Shown: positions 23,277 through 32,393 of the stretch, piece by piece | Numbering within the stretch: position 1 is the first letter of the stretch | How the letters are laid out: each line of letters starts with the position of its first letter | NCBI RefSeq assembly: GCF_006337065.1 | Contig: NZ_CP040872.1 | Coordinates: 2,108,001-2,172,000, forward strand | DNA from: Agromyces laixinhei | GTDB taxonomy: Bacteria > Actinomycetota > Actinomycetes > Actinomycetales > Microbacteriaceae | DNA length: 64,000 nt | Direction: 5' to 3' | Notes under the pieces: generated by a model | Told to the model about the DNA's origin: nothing | The model's input: only the letters and a program-made list of their open reading frames with translations | Database searches by the model: none | Made by a program: the position numbers and the translations under genes

Positions 23277-24602
23277 ATGGCCCAGTCTTCCACCGAGATC
23301 ACTCCCGACATCGAGCTCGAGGAGACGGCGATCGTCGCACGCGACCTGATCCGATTCGACACCTCGAACTACGGCGAGGGCAGGGCCAACGGCGAGCGCG
23401 AGGCCGCCGAGTACGTCGAGGCCCGCCTGGCGGGGCTCGGGCTCGCGCCGCAGCTCTTCGAACCCGAGCCGCGACGCACGAGCGTCGTCGCACGAGTGCC
23501 CGGCCGCGACTCCTCCAAGCCCGCCCTCGTCGTGCACGGTCACCTCGACGTCGTGCCCGCCGACGCCCGCAATTGGAGCGTCGACCCGTTCGCGGGCGAG
23601 GTGCAGGGCGGCATGCTCTGGGGGCGTGGCGCGGTCGACATGAAAGACATGGACGCGATGATGCTGACCGCCCTCGGCGACATCATCGGCTCGGGGTCGC
23701 AGCCCGCGCGCGACCTCGTCGTCGCCTTCTTCGCCGACGAGGAGGCCGGGGGAGGAGCCGGCTCGAGCTGGCTCGTCGACCATCATCCCGAGCTCTTCGA
23801 CGGTGCCGCCGAGGCCATCAGCGAGGTCGGCGGCTACTCCATCACGGTCGGCGGCCGCCGTGCCTACCTGCTGCAGACCGGTGAGAAGTCGCTGCTCTGG
23901 GTCCGTCTCGTCGCCAAGGGCACCGCGGCCCACGGGTCGCGGCTCATCCGCGACAACGCCATCACGAAGCTCGCCCAGGCGATCGCGACCCTCGGGCGCG
24001 CCGAGTGGCCGGTCCGGCTCACAGACACCACCCGCGAACTGCTCAGCGAGATCGCGGGAGTGCTCGGCGTCGACCCCGAGCAGGTCTCGCCCGACGAACT
24101 CGCCCTGGCCACGGGCTCGGCCTCGGGTTTCATCACGGCGACCCTGCGCACGACGACGAACCCGACGCTCCTCACCGCCGGCTACAAGCACAACGTCATC
24201 CCCGACCGGGCCGAAGCGCTCGTCGACATCCGCACCCTGCCCGGCGAAGAGGAGGCGGTGCTCGCCGAGGTGCGAGCACTCGTCGGCGACGAGGTCGAGG
24301 TCGAGATCGTGCACCGCGACGTCGGGCTCGAGGCCGCGACATCCGGAGCGCTCGTCGATGCCGTGAAGCGCACGCTCGGCGTGCACGATCCCGGTGCCCC
24401 GGTCTTCCCGTACCTGCTCTCGGGCGGCACCGACAACAAGGCGCTCAGCCGGCTCGGCATCGCCGGCTACGGCTTCGCGCCGCTGAGGCTGCCCGAAGGC
24501 TTGGACTTCCCTGCGATGTTCCACGGCGTTGACGAACGGGTGCCGCTCGACGCACTAGTCTTCGGAAGGCAGGTTCTGCGCGACCTCCTCCTCGACTACT
24601 GA
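23277..24602 (+). CDS. M20-family metallopeptidase
   Basis: 441-residue zinc peptidase of the M20/M25/M40 group. Metal and catalytic motifs are in order: [11 protein letters not shown] (His ligand, Asp), [11 protein letters not shown] (bridging Asp) and [13 protein letters not shown] (catalytic Glu and Glu ligand). A dimerisation domain (about 185-300) is followed by [11 protein letters not shown] near the C-terminus and FHGVDERVP (His ligand). It hydrolyses peptides or acylated amino acids in the cytoplasm; the exact substrate is unknown. ATG at 23277 follows TAGCGT (23265-23270) by six bases, so it is probably leaderless. The stop is 40 bases before uppP. Confidence 0.87.
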   Translation: MAQSSTEITPDIELEETAIVARDLIRFDTSNYGEGRANGEREAAEYVEARLAGLGLAPQLFEPEPRRTSVVARVPGRDSSKPALVVHGHLDVVPADARNWSVDPFAGEVQGGMLWGRGAVDMKDMDAMMLTALGDIIGSGSQPARDLVVAFFADEEAGGGAGSSWLVDHHPELFDGAAEAISEVGGYSITVGGRRAYLLQTGEKSLLWVRLVAKGTAAHGSRLIRDNAITKLAQAIATLGRAEWPVRLTDTTRELLSEIAGVLGVDPEQVSPDELALATGSASGFITATLRTTTNPTLLTAGYKHNVIPDRAEALVDIRTLPGEEEAVLAEVRALVGDEVEVEIVHRDVGLEAATSGALVDAVKRTLGVHDPGAPVFPYLLSGGTDNKALSRLGIAGYGFAPLRLPEGLDFPAMFHGVDERVPLDALVFGRQVLRDLLLDY

Positions 24603-24642
24603 ACGAACCCACTCCTCCTGCATCCGCGGAGGCGGAAGGCGG

Positions 24643-25470
24643 ATGCACCACGTGATCGAAGCGCTCATCCTCGGCCTCGTTCAAGGCCTGACCGAGTTCC
24701 TGCCGATCTCCTCGAGCGCACACCTGCGCATCCTGGGGGAGTTCCTTCCTGGAGCGCAGGACCCGGGCGCCGCCTTCACCGCGATCACGCAGCTGGGTAC
24801 CGAGGCCGCCGTCGTGGTGTTCTTCTGGCGTGACATCGTGCGCATCGTCTCGCACTGGTTCGGCTCCTTCACGGGCAGGGTCGCCCGGAACGATCCCGAT
24901 GCCCGCATGGGCTGGCTCATCATCATCGGTTCGGTGCCGATCGTCGTGCTCGGCCTGCTCTTCCAGGACCAGATCGAGACGAGCCTGCGCTCGCTCTGGA
25001 TCGTCGCCACGATGCTCATCGTGTTCGGCCTCATCCTCGGGCTCGCCGACTGGGCCGGGGCGAAGCGCCGAAAGCTCGAAGACCTCACGGTGCCGCACGG
25101 CATCTTCTTCGGCCTGGCGCAGTCGCTCTCGCTGATTCCCGGTGTCTCACGCTCGGGCGGCACGATCACCATCGGTCTCTTCCTCGGCTACGAGCGTGCG
25201 GCCGCGGCGCGGTACGCATTCCTGCTCGCGATCCCGGCGGTCTTCGGCAGCGGCTTCTTCCAGCTCTTCAAGAGCCTCGACGAGCCCGGTGTGTACGGCC
25301 CGATCGAGACGGCCGCGGCAACGCTCGTCGCATTCGTCGTCGCGCTGCTCGTGATCGCGTTCTTCATGAGCTACATCTCGAAGCACAGCTTCCTGCCGTT
25401 CGTCATCTACCGGGTGCTCCTCGGCGGAACGATCCTCGTGCTGCTGAGCACCGGCGTGCTGAGCGCGTGA
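24643..25470 (+). CDS. uppP: Undecaprenyl-diphosphatase UppP (BacA)
   Basis: 275-residue polytopic membrane enzyme recycling undecaprenyl pyrophosphate to the monophosphate carrier for cell-wall synthesis; it also gives basal bacitracin tolerance. Both conserved motifs are present: [16 protein letters not shown] (Glu and SSSAH) near residue 17 and [11 protein letters not shown] (catalytic Arg/Ser) near residue 172. About eight hydrophobic segments are visible and the length is normal. ATG at 24643 follows a GGAGGC stretch. The gene is convergent with the PAC2 gene, whose stop is 45 bases away; a weak GTGCC/GGCAC hairpin lies between them. Confidence 0.93.
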   Translation: MHHVIEALILGLVQGLTEFLPISSSAHLRILGEFLPGAQDPGAAFTAITQLGTEAAVVVFFWRDIVRIVSHWFGSFTGRVARNDPDARMGWLIIIGSVPIVVLGLLFQDQIETSLRSLWIVATMLIVFGLILGLADWAGAKRRKLEDLTVPHGIFFGLAQSLSLIPGVSRSGGTITIGLFLGYERAAAARYAFLLAIPAVFGSGFFQLFKSLDEPGVYGPIETAAATLVAFVVALLVIAFFMSYISKHSFLPFVIYRVLLGGTILVLLSTGVLSA

Positions 25471-25515
25471 CGGAACAGCGGTGTGCCTGAAACGGCACGC
25501 ACCCGACGGAACGCC

Positions 25516-26433
25516 TCAGCGCGGCCCGTCGCCACGGCCGTCGGCGCGGCCGCCGGGCTCTTCTCCGCGTCGACGCAGGTAGCGCTCGAACTCCTGCGCG
25601 ATCGCCTCGCCGCTCGCCTCGGGGGCGTCGACCGCATCGCGCGCCTGCTCGAGCTGCCCGATGTAGCCCGCCATCTCCTCGTCTTCGGCGGCGAGGGCGT
25701 CGACTCCCGCCTCCCACGCCTTCGCGTCGACCTCGAGGCTGCCGCGGGGGATCGAGAGCCCCGTGAGCTCCTCGACCTTGCCGAGCAGTGCCAGCACCGC
25801 CTTCGGTGACGGCGCGTTGTGCACGTAGTGCGGCACCGATGCCCACAGCGAGACCGTCGGAATGCCGACGCGCTCGGCCTGATCGGCGATGACGCTGAGA
25901 ATACCGACCGGTCCCTCGTAGTTGGAGCGCTCGACGCCGAGCGCCGAGCGCATCTCGGGGTTCTCACTCGATGCGAAGACCGAGAGCGGCCGGGTGTGCG
26001 GTGCATCGGCGAGCATCGCGCCGAGCAGTACGATGCCCTCGATGTCGGCGGCGAGCGCCGCGTCGATGAGTTCGGCGGCGAAGCCCTTCCAGCTGCGGGC
26101 GGGCTCGGCGCCGAGCAGCACGTGCAGGCGGTCGGCACCCGGCCCGGTGACCCGGTCATCGGCGGTGTCGTCATCGGCGGGCACGGTGGCCGGGCCCATG
26201 ATCGCCGCGCCCGGCCACTCGAGCCGGCGTGCCCCGTCGTCATCGACCACGATCGTGGGCCGCGTGAACTGGTAGTCGAAGTAGAGTTCGGGATCGACCG
26301 CGGCGACTTCGACGAGGCCGAGACGATCGACGAGGAGCTTCGCAGCTCCGGATGCCGCTTCTCCGGCGTCGTTCCATCCTTCGAATGCGACGACGAGCAG
26401 CCTTCCGCCCTCGAAACCGGCCGGCTGATTCAC
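25516..26433 (-). CDS. PAC2-family protein
   Basis: 305 residues of the PAC2 (proteasome assembly chaperone 2-like) fold, recognised by VVAFEGWNDAGEAASGAA at the start, the Asp-Tyr pair in ELYFDYQFTRPTI, and SVPHYVHNAPSPKA. Family members in actinobacteria are conserved ATP-grasp-neighbour-like proteins without assigned activity. The C-terminal 30 residues are charged and disordered (RRRGEEPGGRADGRGDGPR). The start ATG at 26433 is the usual MNQPAGFEGGRLLVVAFEGWN. The gene is divergent from the HAD gene; the 75-base gap holds both promoters. Confidence 0.85.
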   Translation of the reverse strand: MNQPAGFEGGRLLVVAFEGWNDAGEAASGAAKLLVDRLGLVEVAAVDPELYFDYQFTRPTIVVDDDGARRLEWPGAAIMGPATVPADDDTADDRVTGPGADRLHVLLGAEPARSWKGFAAELIDAALAADIEGIVLLGAMLADAPHTRPLSVFASSENPEMRSALGVERSNYEGPVGILSVIADQAERVGIPTVSLWASVPHYVHNAPSPKAVLALLGKVEELTGLSIPRGSLEVDAKAWEAGVDALAAEDEEMAGYIGQLEQARDAVDAPEASGEAIAQEFERYLRRRGEEPGGRADGRGDGPR

Positions 26434-26508
26434 TCCTGGTGCCCCGCTTTCCGCCCCGGATCTCCGGGTTCATCTCCACAATAGGCCGTGCCCGTAGACT
26501 TGGCGGCT

Positions 26509-27183
26509 GTGACCACTCGCCTCCCCGCCGCAGTCCTCTGGGATATGGACGGCACCCTCGTCGACACCGAACGCTATTGGATGGCCGCTGAAGAGGAACT
26601 CGTCGGGTCGTTCGGGGGCTCGTGGGGCCACGACGATGCGATCGCGCTCGTCGGCAGCGGACTCTGGGAGGCGGCCGCCTACTTCCAGGCCAAGGGCGTC
26701 GATCTCGACGCCGATGAGATCGTGAGCCGCCTCACGGCTCGCGTGCGGGAGCAACTCGACGAGCACGGCGTCCCGTGGCGACCGGGCGCCCGCGAGCTGT
26801 TGCAGGCGCTCCGAGAGGCATCCGTGCCCACCGCCCTCGTCACCATGTCGATCCGCTCAATGGCCGACGACATCGTCGGTGCCATTCCGTTCGAGGCGTT
26901 CGACGTCATCGTCACGGGTGACAGCGTCGACAACGCCAAGCCGCATCCCGAGCCCTACCTCTCGGCGGCCGCCGAGCTCGGGGTCGACATCGCCGACTGC
27001 GTCGCCATCGAGGATTCACCGACGGGCCTCGCCTCGGCGCATGCATCCGGTGCGATCGCCCTGGCCGTGCCCAACTTCATTCCGCTCGACGGCCTTCCCG
27101 CCGGCGCACTGTGGCCGACCCTCGACGGGATGACCGTCGACGACGTCGCGGCACTCCTGACGGCTCGCGAGGTGACCGCATGA
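26509..27183 (+). CDS. HAD-superfamily phosphatase (beta-phosphoglucomutase-like)
   Basis: 224-residue HAD hydrolase, subclass I cap. Motif I is WDMDGTLVDTE (nucleophile Asp and acid/base Asp), motif II VTMS, motif III the Lys in NAKPHPEPY, and motif IV VAIEDSPTG. It probably dephosphorylates a small sugar or nucleotide phosphate; the substrate is unknown. GTG at 26509 is chosen over the in-frame GTG at 26488 because TAGACT (26495-26500) lies eight bases before it, the leaderless pattern seen across the window. It overlaps trmI by four bases (ATGA), so the two are coupled. Confidence 0.82.
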   Translation: MTTRLPAAVLWDMDGTLVDTERYWMAAEEELVGSFGGSWGHDDAIALVGSGLWEAAAYFQAKGVDLDADEIVSRLTARVREQLDEHGVPWRPGARELLQALREASVPTALVTMSIRSMADDIVGAIPFEAFDVIVTGDSVDNAKPHPEPYLSAAAELGVDIADCVAIEDSPTGLASAHASGAIALAVPNFIPLDGLPAGALWPTLDGMTVDDVAALLTAREVTA

Positions 27184-28208
27184 CGCTCAGCCGGGGCGAG
27201 CAGAGCGGCCCGTTCCGCGTCGGCGACCGGGTGCAGTTGACCGGTCCGAAAGGCCGCCTGCACACGATCACCCTCCAGGCGGGCGCGCACTTCCACTCGC
27301 ACAAGGGCCTGCTCGCGCACGACGACCTGATCGGCCGGCCCGACGGCTCCGTCGTCGCCAACCAGGCGGGCGTCGAGTACCTCGCCCTTCGCCCGCTGCT
27401 CACCGACTTCGTCATGTCGATGCCGCGCGGTGCCGCGATCGTCTACCCGAAAGACGCCGCGCAGATCCTCGCGCAGGCCGACATCTTCCCCGGTGCCCGC
27501 GTGGTCGAGGCCGGCGTCGGCTCCGGTGCGCTCTCGCTCTGGCTGCTCCGGGCGATCGGTGCGGCCGGCCGCCTGTACTCCTTCGAGCGTCGCGATGACT
27601 TCGCGAGCGTCGCGCGCGCCAACGTCGCGACCTTCCACGGCGCCGACCCCGAGAACTGGTCGATCACGCTCGGTGATCTGGCAGAGGTGCTGCCCGAGAC
27701 GGTCGATGAGGCATCCGTCGACCGTGTCGTACTCGACATGCTCGCGCCGTGGGAGTGCCTCGAATCCGTCTCGGTCGCACTGAAGCCCGGCGGCGTGCTG
27801 CTCTGCTACATCGCCACCGCCACCCAGCTCTCGAGGGTCGCCGAGGCGATCCGTGCCACCGGGGAGTACACCGAACCGCAATCGTCCGAGACGATGGTGC
27901 GCGGCTGGCACGTGCAGGGTCTCGCCGTGCGCCCCGACCATCGCATGATCGCCCACACCGGGTTCCTCATCACCGCCCGGCGGCTCGCGCCGGGCACCAT
28001 CCTGCCCGAACTGAAGCGTCGCCCGTCGAAGACCGAGTTCAGCGACGAAGACGTCGAGGCGTGGACCCCCGGGGCACTCGGCGAGCGCTCGGTCAGCGAC
28101 AAGAGCCTGCGCAAGCGCGTCAGGCAGGCGGATGCCGCGGCCACACGTTCGCGCGCCGAGCCCGCTGAACCCGCTGAACCCGCTGAACCCGCCGGTCCGG
28201 CCGGGTAG
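27180..28208 (+). CDS. trmI: tRNA (adenine-58-N1)-methyltransferase TrmI
   Basis: 342-residue class I SAM methyltransferase that makes m1A58 in the T-loop of tRNA as a homotetramer. An N-terminal beta-barrel domain (about 1-75) is followed by the Rossmann domain with motif I VVEAGVGSGALSLWL, the acidic motif II end SFERRDD, and VVLDMLAPWE (motif IV). C-terminally there are about 35 extra residues, with a run of Ala-Glu-Pro units encoded by a nearly perfect 9-base tandem repeat. ATG at 27180 overlaps the HAD stop (ATGA). In actinobacteria trmI is often near proteasome genes; here the nearest is the PAC2 gene. Confidence 0.92.
   Translation: MTLSRGEQSGPFRVGDRVQLTGPKGRLHTITLQAGAHFHSHKGLLAHDDLIGRPDGSVVANQAGVEYLALRPLLTDFVMSMPRGAAIVYPKDAAQILAQADIFPGARVVEAGVGSGALSLWLLRAIGAAGRLYSFERRDDFASVARANVATFHGADPENWSITLGDLAEVLPETVDEASVDRVVLDMLAPWECLESVSVALKPGGVLLCYIATATQLSRVAEAIRATGEYTEPQSSETMVRGWHVQGLAVRPDHRMIAHTGFLITARRLAPGTILPELKRRPSKTEFSDEDVEAWTPGALGERSVSDKSLRKRVRQADAAATRSRAEPAEPAEPAEPAGPAG
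28155..28190 (+). repeat. 9-base tandem repeat in trmI (about four units)
   Basis: GAGCCCGCT is followed by three exact GAACCCGCT-type units, encoding repeated Glu-Pro-Ala near the TrmI C-terminus. In-frame gain or loss would only change tail length. Confidence 0.6.
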
Positions 28209-28250
28209 GCTTTCAACGCCCCTCACCGCTCACCCAAGAATCGAGGATCA

Positions 28251-29198
28251 GTGCGCTCGTCATTCGCGCTCATCGCCACGGCCGGCATCATCGCCCTGAC
28301 GTTGTCGGGGTGCGCCTCGGCGCCCGCTCCGGAAGCGGAACCCGGCAACTCCTCCAGCGCCGTCACGGTGAAGGGCGAATTCGGCGAAGCGCCACGCGTG
28401 ACGTTCCCGACCCCGCTCGCGCCCGAAGAGACGCAGTGCACCGAGATCATCACAGGCGACGACGAGCACCTCGCCGCCGGACAGATGGCCCTCGTCGGTC
28501 TCGCCGTGTACAACGGCGCAACGGGCGAAGAGCTGCAGGTCACCGGATTCGGCGGCGACACCGGTGAGCCCGTGCCGCTCGCAAGCTCCGAGACCACGCT
28601 GCCCGGGCTCGCCAAGGCGCTCTCGTGCGGCTCGGTCGGCTCGCGCGTCGCCGCCGTCGTTCCCGAGAAAGACGGGTTCGGCCCCAACGGCAACCAGCAG
28701 CTCGGCATCGCCCCCGGCGAGAGCCTCGTGTTCGTGCTCGACATCCAACGTGCTTTCCTGCCGCGTGCCAATGGAGCGGTGCGCCTCACCCGCGACGGCT
28801 TCCCGGCCGTGGTACTCGCTCCCGACGGGCGGCCCGGCATCACGGTGCCGAAGTCCGACCCGTTCGAGACCACCGAGGTCGAGGTGCTGAAGGAGGGTTC
28901 GGGGCAGGTCGTCGAGTCCGGAGATTCGGTCGTCGTGCACTACACGGGGGTGACGTGGGCCGACGGCGAGGTGTTCGACTCCAGCTGGGAGAAGGGCGCG
29001 CCGACCATCATGACCGTCTCCGACGGCGCCGACAGCCAGGCGATCCCCGGATTCTCGAAGGCGATCGTCGGCCAGAAGGTCGGCTCTCAGGTCGCGGTCG
29101 TGATCCCGCCGAGCGACGGCTACGGCGATCAGGCGAGCGGACCGATCCCTGCGAACTCGACGCTGTTCTTCGTGATCGACATTCTGGGCGTGGTCTGA
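28251..29198 (+). CDS. FKBP-type peptidyl-prolyl cis-trans isomerase, lipoprotein
   Basis: 315 residues. Signal peptide 1-20 ends in the lipobox LSGC (Cys about residue 21), so it is predicted membrane-anchored outside the cell. The C-terminal FKBP domain (about 215-315) has VVVHYTGVTWADGEVFDSSW, IPGFSKAIVGQKVGSQV and IPPSDGYGD, matching the FK506-binding pocket. The middle part (about 45-195) looks like a second, degenerate FKBP copy (GSRVAAVVPEKDGFGP). Role: folding of exported proteins. GTG at 28251 has GAGGA at 28241-28246. A TAGGCT promoter element lies at 28206-28211, giving a leadered message. Confidence 0.87.
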   Translation: MRSSFALIATAGIIALTLSGCASAPAPEAEPGNSSSAVTVKGEFGEAPRVTFPTPLAPEETQCTEIITGDDEHLAAGQMALVGLAVYNGATGEELQVTGFGGDTGEPVPLASSETTLPGLAKALSCGSVGSRVAAVVPEKDGFGPNGNQQLGIAPGESLVFVLDIQRAFLPRANGAVRLTRDGFPAVVLAPDGRPGITVPKSDPFETTEVEVLKEGSGQVVESGDSVVVHYTGVTWADGEVFDSSWEKGAPTIMTVSDGADSQAIPGFSKAIVGQKVGSQVAVVIPPSDGYGDQASGPIPANSTLFFVIDILGVV

Positions 29199-29248
29199 GC
29201 ACCCCGGCGCGTCCGGCGCCGTCGCCGCAGTTCAGTAAGATCGCAGCT

Positions 29249-30289
29249 GTGGCAAGCGGCGAGAGCAAGGGTGAGGCGAAGATCCCCGTCGAGGATCGCC
29301 TGTTCAGTCTCGTCCTGGCGCTGCTCGCCACAGAGACCGGCCTGCTGAAGTCCGAAATCCTCTCGACGGTGCGCGGCTACGCAGAACGCTTCGATTCCGC
29401 GGGTCGCAACGCGAATCTCGAGCGACAGTTCGAGCGCGACAAAGACGACATCCGTGAGCTCGGCATCCCGCTCGAGACCGTCGAGTCGCCCGATCGCCCG
29501 GGCGACAACCAGGCGCTGCGCTACCGCATCCCCAAGGGCCAGTACGATCTGCCCGACGAGGTGCGCTTCACGCCCGACGAACTCGCACTGCTCGGCCTCG
29601 CGGCTGAGGTCTGGCGCGAAGCGTCGCTCTCGGCCGACTCCCAGCGGGCACTCACGAAGCTCCGTTCGCTCGGCATCGAGCCCCGCGAGCCCGTGATCGG
29701 CTACGCCCCTCGCCTGCGCGTGCGCGATGCCGCGTTCGAGCCGCTGCGGCAGGCCCTCGATCGCCGCCAGGCCGTGCGCTTCAAGTACTTCAAGCCCGGC
29801 GAGGCCGAACCGCGCGAACGCACGGTCGACCCGCTCGCGGTGGTGCTGCACGACGGCCGGTGGCACCTGCACGCCAACGACCACGATGCCGGGGGCGCCC
29901 GCACGTTCCTGCTCTCGCGCATCATCGGCGAGGTGATACCGGTGCCCGGCTCGAGCTTCGAAGCGCCGCCGCTCGGCGTGCAAGACCGTATCATCGCCGA
30001 ACTGCAGCAGCTTCACGAGCGGAACGTCGCCGATCTCGCGGTCAGCGGCGGCAGCGATGCCGAGGTTCGGCTCGGCAAGCGCGCCATCGACGGCGACGAA
30101 GACGCCGGAGTCATCCGTCTGCACTACACGGATGCCGCCGTGTTCGCCGACGAGCTCGCCTCATACGGGCCCGAGGTGCGGGTGCTGTCGCCGGAGTCGC
30201 TGCGCGACGCAGTGCGCGATCGGCTCCGCGCGGTGGTCGCCGTGCACCGTGATTCGGCGACCGATGCAGCGGGGGAGGAGCAGCGATGA
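29249..30289 (+). CDS. pafB: WYL-domain transcriptional regulator PafB
   Basis: 346-residue regulator. An N-terminal winged helix (about 15-80; LLKSEILSTVRGYAERF, FERDKDDIRELGIPLE) is followed by a WYL domain (about 150-235; FKYFKPGEAEPRERTVDPLAV, then GRWHLHANDHDAGGARTF) and a WCX-like extension. PafB pairs with PafC. In mycobacteria the PafBC heterodimer activates the LexA-independent DNA-damage regulon, apparently sensing ssDNA or damage. GTG at 29249 follows TAAGAT (29236-29241) by seven bases, a leaderless start. Its stop overlaps pafC by four bases. The Pup ligase pafA is not in view. Confidence 0.88.
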   Translation: MASGESKGEAKIPVEDRLFSLVLALLATETGLLKSEILSTVRGYAERFDSAGRNANLERQFERDKDDIRELGIPLETVESPDRPGDNQALRYRIPKGQYDLPDEVRFTPDELALLGLAAEVWREASLSADSQRALTKLRSLGIEPREPVIGYAPRLRVRDAAFEPLRQALDRRQAVRFKYFKPGEAEPRERTVDPLAVVLHDGRWHLHANDHDAGGARTFLLSRIIGEVIPVPGSSFEAPPLGVQDRIIAELQQLHERNVADLAVSGGSDAEVRLGKRAIDGDEDAGVIRLHYTDAAVFADELASYGPEVRVLSPESLRDAVRDRLRAVVAVHRDSATDAAGEEQR

Positions 30290-31308
30290 CCGCCGGCAGA
30301 TCGAAACAGCTGAAGGCGCCCGACAAACTCGTCTTCCTCCTCTCCTTCGTGCCGTACCTGCTCGAGCAGCGGGTGGTCGACGTCGATGAGGCAGCGGCCC
30401 ACTTCGGGCTCTCCGAAGACGAGATCAGGCACGCCGTGCGACTCATCGCGACGTCGGGACTGCCCGGCGAGACCGGCACGTACCAGCCGAACGACCTCTT
30501 CGACATCGACTGGGACGCCTTCGAAGAAGACGATGTCATCGTCATCGTGCACCACGTCGCGATCGACGACGCTCCGCGGTTGTCGGCTCGCGAGGCGTCT
30601 GCACTCATCGCCGGCCTGCAGTACCTCTCGGCCTCACCCGAGAACGCCGGCAGCGCCTCGCTCGCGGCGCTCATGGCGAAGCTCACGGCCGGAGCATCCG
30701 CAGCGCCCAGCCGGCTGGCTGTGGCCGAATCCGTCGCGGATGCCTCGCTCGCACGCATTCGGGAGGCCGTCGCGGGCGAGCGCCAACTCGAGTTCGACTA
30801 CCGCAACGCACTCGGTGTCGCCGGCCGTCGAAGGGCCGACCCGCTTCGCATCCTCTCGCAGGACGCCGACTGGTACTTGCAGGCGTACTGCCACACCCGC
30901 GAAGACGTGCGCAACTTCCGGGTCGACCGCATGAGCGATCTCGTCGTCTCCGACGCCCCGGTCGAGGACCATTCCGACCGCACGGTGCCCGACACGCTCT
31001 TCCAGAGTTCCGACTCCGACCTCGACGTGGTCGTCGACGTGGCGCCCGAGACGCTCCCGCTGTTGGCCGACTATCTCGCCGACTCCCGCACCGAACAGGT
31101 CGACGGGCGGCTGCGGGTCACGTTGCGTCTCGCGCACGTGCACGGACTCAAGCGTCTGGTCGCGGGTCTGCCGGGTCTCATCACGGTCGTCACCCCGGCC
31201 GAGGCGCGCGCCGTGGTCGCCGAATGGGCGGCAGCGGGTCTCGCCGGCTATGCCGAGTCCCCGGCCCCCGATGCCGCGCGGAGGCAGCCCGACGTCGACG
31301 ACAGGTAG
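30286..31308 (+). CDS. pafC: WYL-domain transcriptional regulator PafC
   Basis: 340 residues with an N-terminal winged helix (about 10-65; LVFLLSFVPYLLEQRVVDVD), a WYL domain (about 165-235; ADWYLQAYCHTREDVRNFRV) and a C-terminal WCX-like domain. Partner of PafB. The gene starts inside the pafB stop (ATGA), giving 1:1 translation of the heterodimer. It lies immediately upstream of tatA, the conserved actinobacterial order pafB-pafC-tatA-tatC-helY. Confidence 0.88.
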   Translation: MTAGRSKQLKAPDKLVFLLSFVPYLLEQRVVDVDEAAAHFGLSEDEIRHAVRLIATSGLPGETGTYQPNDLFDIDWDAFEEDDVIVIVHHVAIDDAPRLSAREASALIAGLQYLSASPENAGSASLAALMAKLTAGASAAPSRLAVAESVADASLARIREAVAGERQLEFDYRNALGVAGRRRADPLRILSQDADWYLQAYCHTREDVRNFRVDRMSDLVVSDAPVEDHSDRTVPDTLFQSSDSDLDVVVDVAPETLPLLADYLADSRTEQVDGRLRVTLRLAHVHGLKRLVAGLPGLITVVTPAEARAVVAEWAAAGLAGYAESPAPDAARRQPDVDDR

Positions 31309-31346
31309 ACTGACGTCACCCTCACCGACGAACGGACGAACTTCCC

Positions 31347-31559
31347 ATGTGGCAAGGCTTCACTGGTTGGCACGCGCTGATCATCCTCGTGGTCATCCTG
31401 TTGCTCTTCGGAGCTCCCAAGCTTCCCGCGCTCGCTCGCAGCCTCGGACAGTCGATGAAGATCCTCAAGTCCGAAGTTCGCACCGACAAGACCGATCCCG
31501 ACGCGCCGGGCGATGAGACGCCCAAGCCCGACGGACCGGATTCCGGCAAGAGCGCCTGA
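31347..31559 (+). CDS. tatA: Twin-arginine translocase subunit TatA
   Basis: 70 residues: one N-terminal membrane helix (about 8-24, HALIILVVILLLFGAPKLP), the FG-x-P hinge, then an amphipathic helix (ARSLGQSMKILKSEV) and a charged Pro/Asp-rich tail. It forms the protein-conducting oligomer of the Tat system. It stands 5 bases before tatC. No tatB is seen in the cluster, so this may be a TatA/TatC-type minimal system or tatB lies elsewhere. A TAGACT element at 31307-31312 may be its promoter. Confidence 0.92.
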   Translation: MWQGFTGWHALIILVVILLLFGAPKLPALARSLGQSMKILKSEVRTDKTDPDAPGDETPKPDGPDSGKSA

Positions 31560-31564
31560 CCAAG

Positions 31565-32362
31565 ATGACCGCGGTGAGAGATCGCGGCGCGAAGGACCGC
31601 GAGAAGCGGATGTCGCTCGGTCAGCATCTGATCGAACTCCGCAAGCGCCTGTTCATCTCGGCGATCGCGATCGTCGTCGGCACCGGTCTCGGGTGGTGGC
31701 TGACCGACCTGTTCGTGTGGGATGCGATCCAGGAGCCTGTGCAGCGCGTCGCCGAGGCACGGGCCAACGAGACGTCGATCATCTTCCCGACGATCTCCAG
31801 TGGATTCGACCTGTACCTGCAGATCGCGTTCACCCTCGGCATCGTGCTCTCGAGCCCGGTCTGGCTCTACCAGATCTTCGCGTTCCTCGTTCCGGGTCTC
31901 AACAAGAAGGAGCGCCGGTTCACCTTCGCCTTCTTCGTGACCGCGATTCCGTTGTTCTTCGCGGGCTGCGCGGCGGGTTGGTTCGTGCTTCCGAACATCG
32001 TGAAGCTCATGACGGGGTTCGTTCCCGAAGGTTCTCTGTCGCTGCTCACGGCGAAGGAGTACATCGACTTCGTGCTGAAGCTCGTCGTCGCGATCGGCAT
32101 CGCGTTCGTGGTGCCGGTCTTCATCGTGCTGCTGAATTTCGCGGGGGTGCTCAGCGCCGCGGCGATCATCAAGTCGTGGCGGGTCGCGATCCTCGTGATC
32201 GTGCTCTTCACCGCCATCGCGACCCCCTCTGCCGACGTCGTGTCGATGTTCATGCTCGCGATCCCGATGATCGGGCTGTACTTCCTCGCCTGGTTCCTGG
32301 CACACCTGCACGATCGACGAATCGAGCGGCGCAACCTGCGCGAGTTCGGGGAGCCGGTCTAG
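31565..32362 (+). CDS. tatC: Twin-arginine translocase subunit TatC
   Basis: 265-residue, six-helix membrane protein that recognises Tat signal peptides. It has the conserved N-terminal LGQHLIELRKRL and the first periplasmic loop FVWDAIQEP. FLVPGLNKKERRFTFAFF follows (conserved cytoplasmic loop with the Glu that contacts the signal peptide), and the helix-5/6 region has ATPSADVVSMFMLAIPM. The length is normal. ATG at 31565 follows tatA closely. Rieske protein QcrA, encoded later in the window, is a usual Tat client. Confidence 0.94.
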   Translation: MTAVRDRGAKDREKRMSLGQHLIELRKRLFISAIAIVVGTGLGWWLTDLFVWDAIQEPVQRVAEARANETSIIFPTISSGFDLYLQIAFTLGIVLSSPVWLYQIFAFLVPGLNKKERRFTFAFFVTAIPLFFAGCAAGWFVLPNIVKLMTGFVPEGSLSLLTAKEYIDFVLKLVVAIGIAFVVPVFIVLLNFAGVLSAAAIIKSWRVAILVIVLFTAIATPSADVVSMFMLAIPMIGLYFLAWFLAHLHDRRIERRNLREFGEPV

Positions 32363-32393
32363 GAGTTCGTCGGCCCCTGTCTAGTCTGGAGGG

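Noticed and set aside
28155..28190. Short tandem repeats as a CRISPR array
   Set aside because: Units are contiguous 9-mers within a coding frame, without spacers. No cas gene is present.
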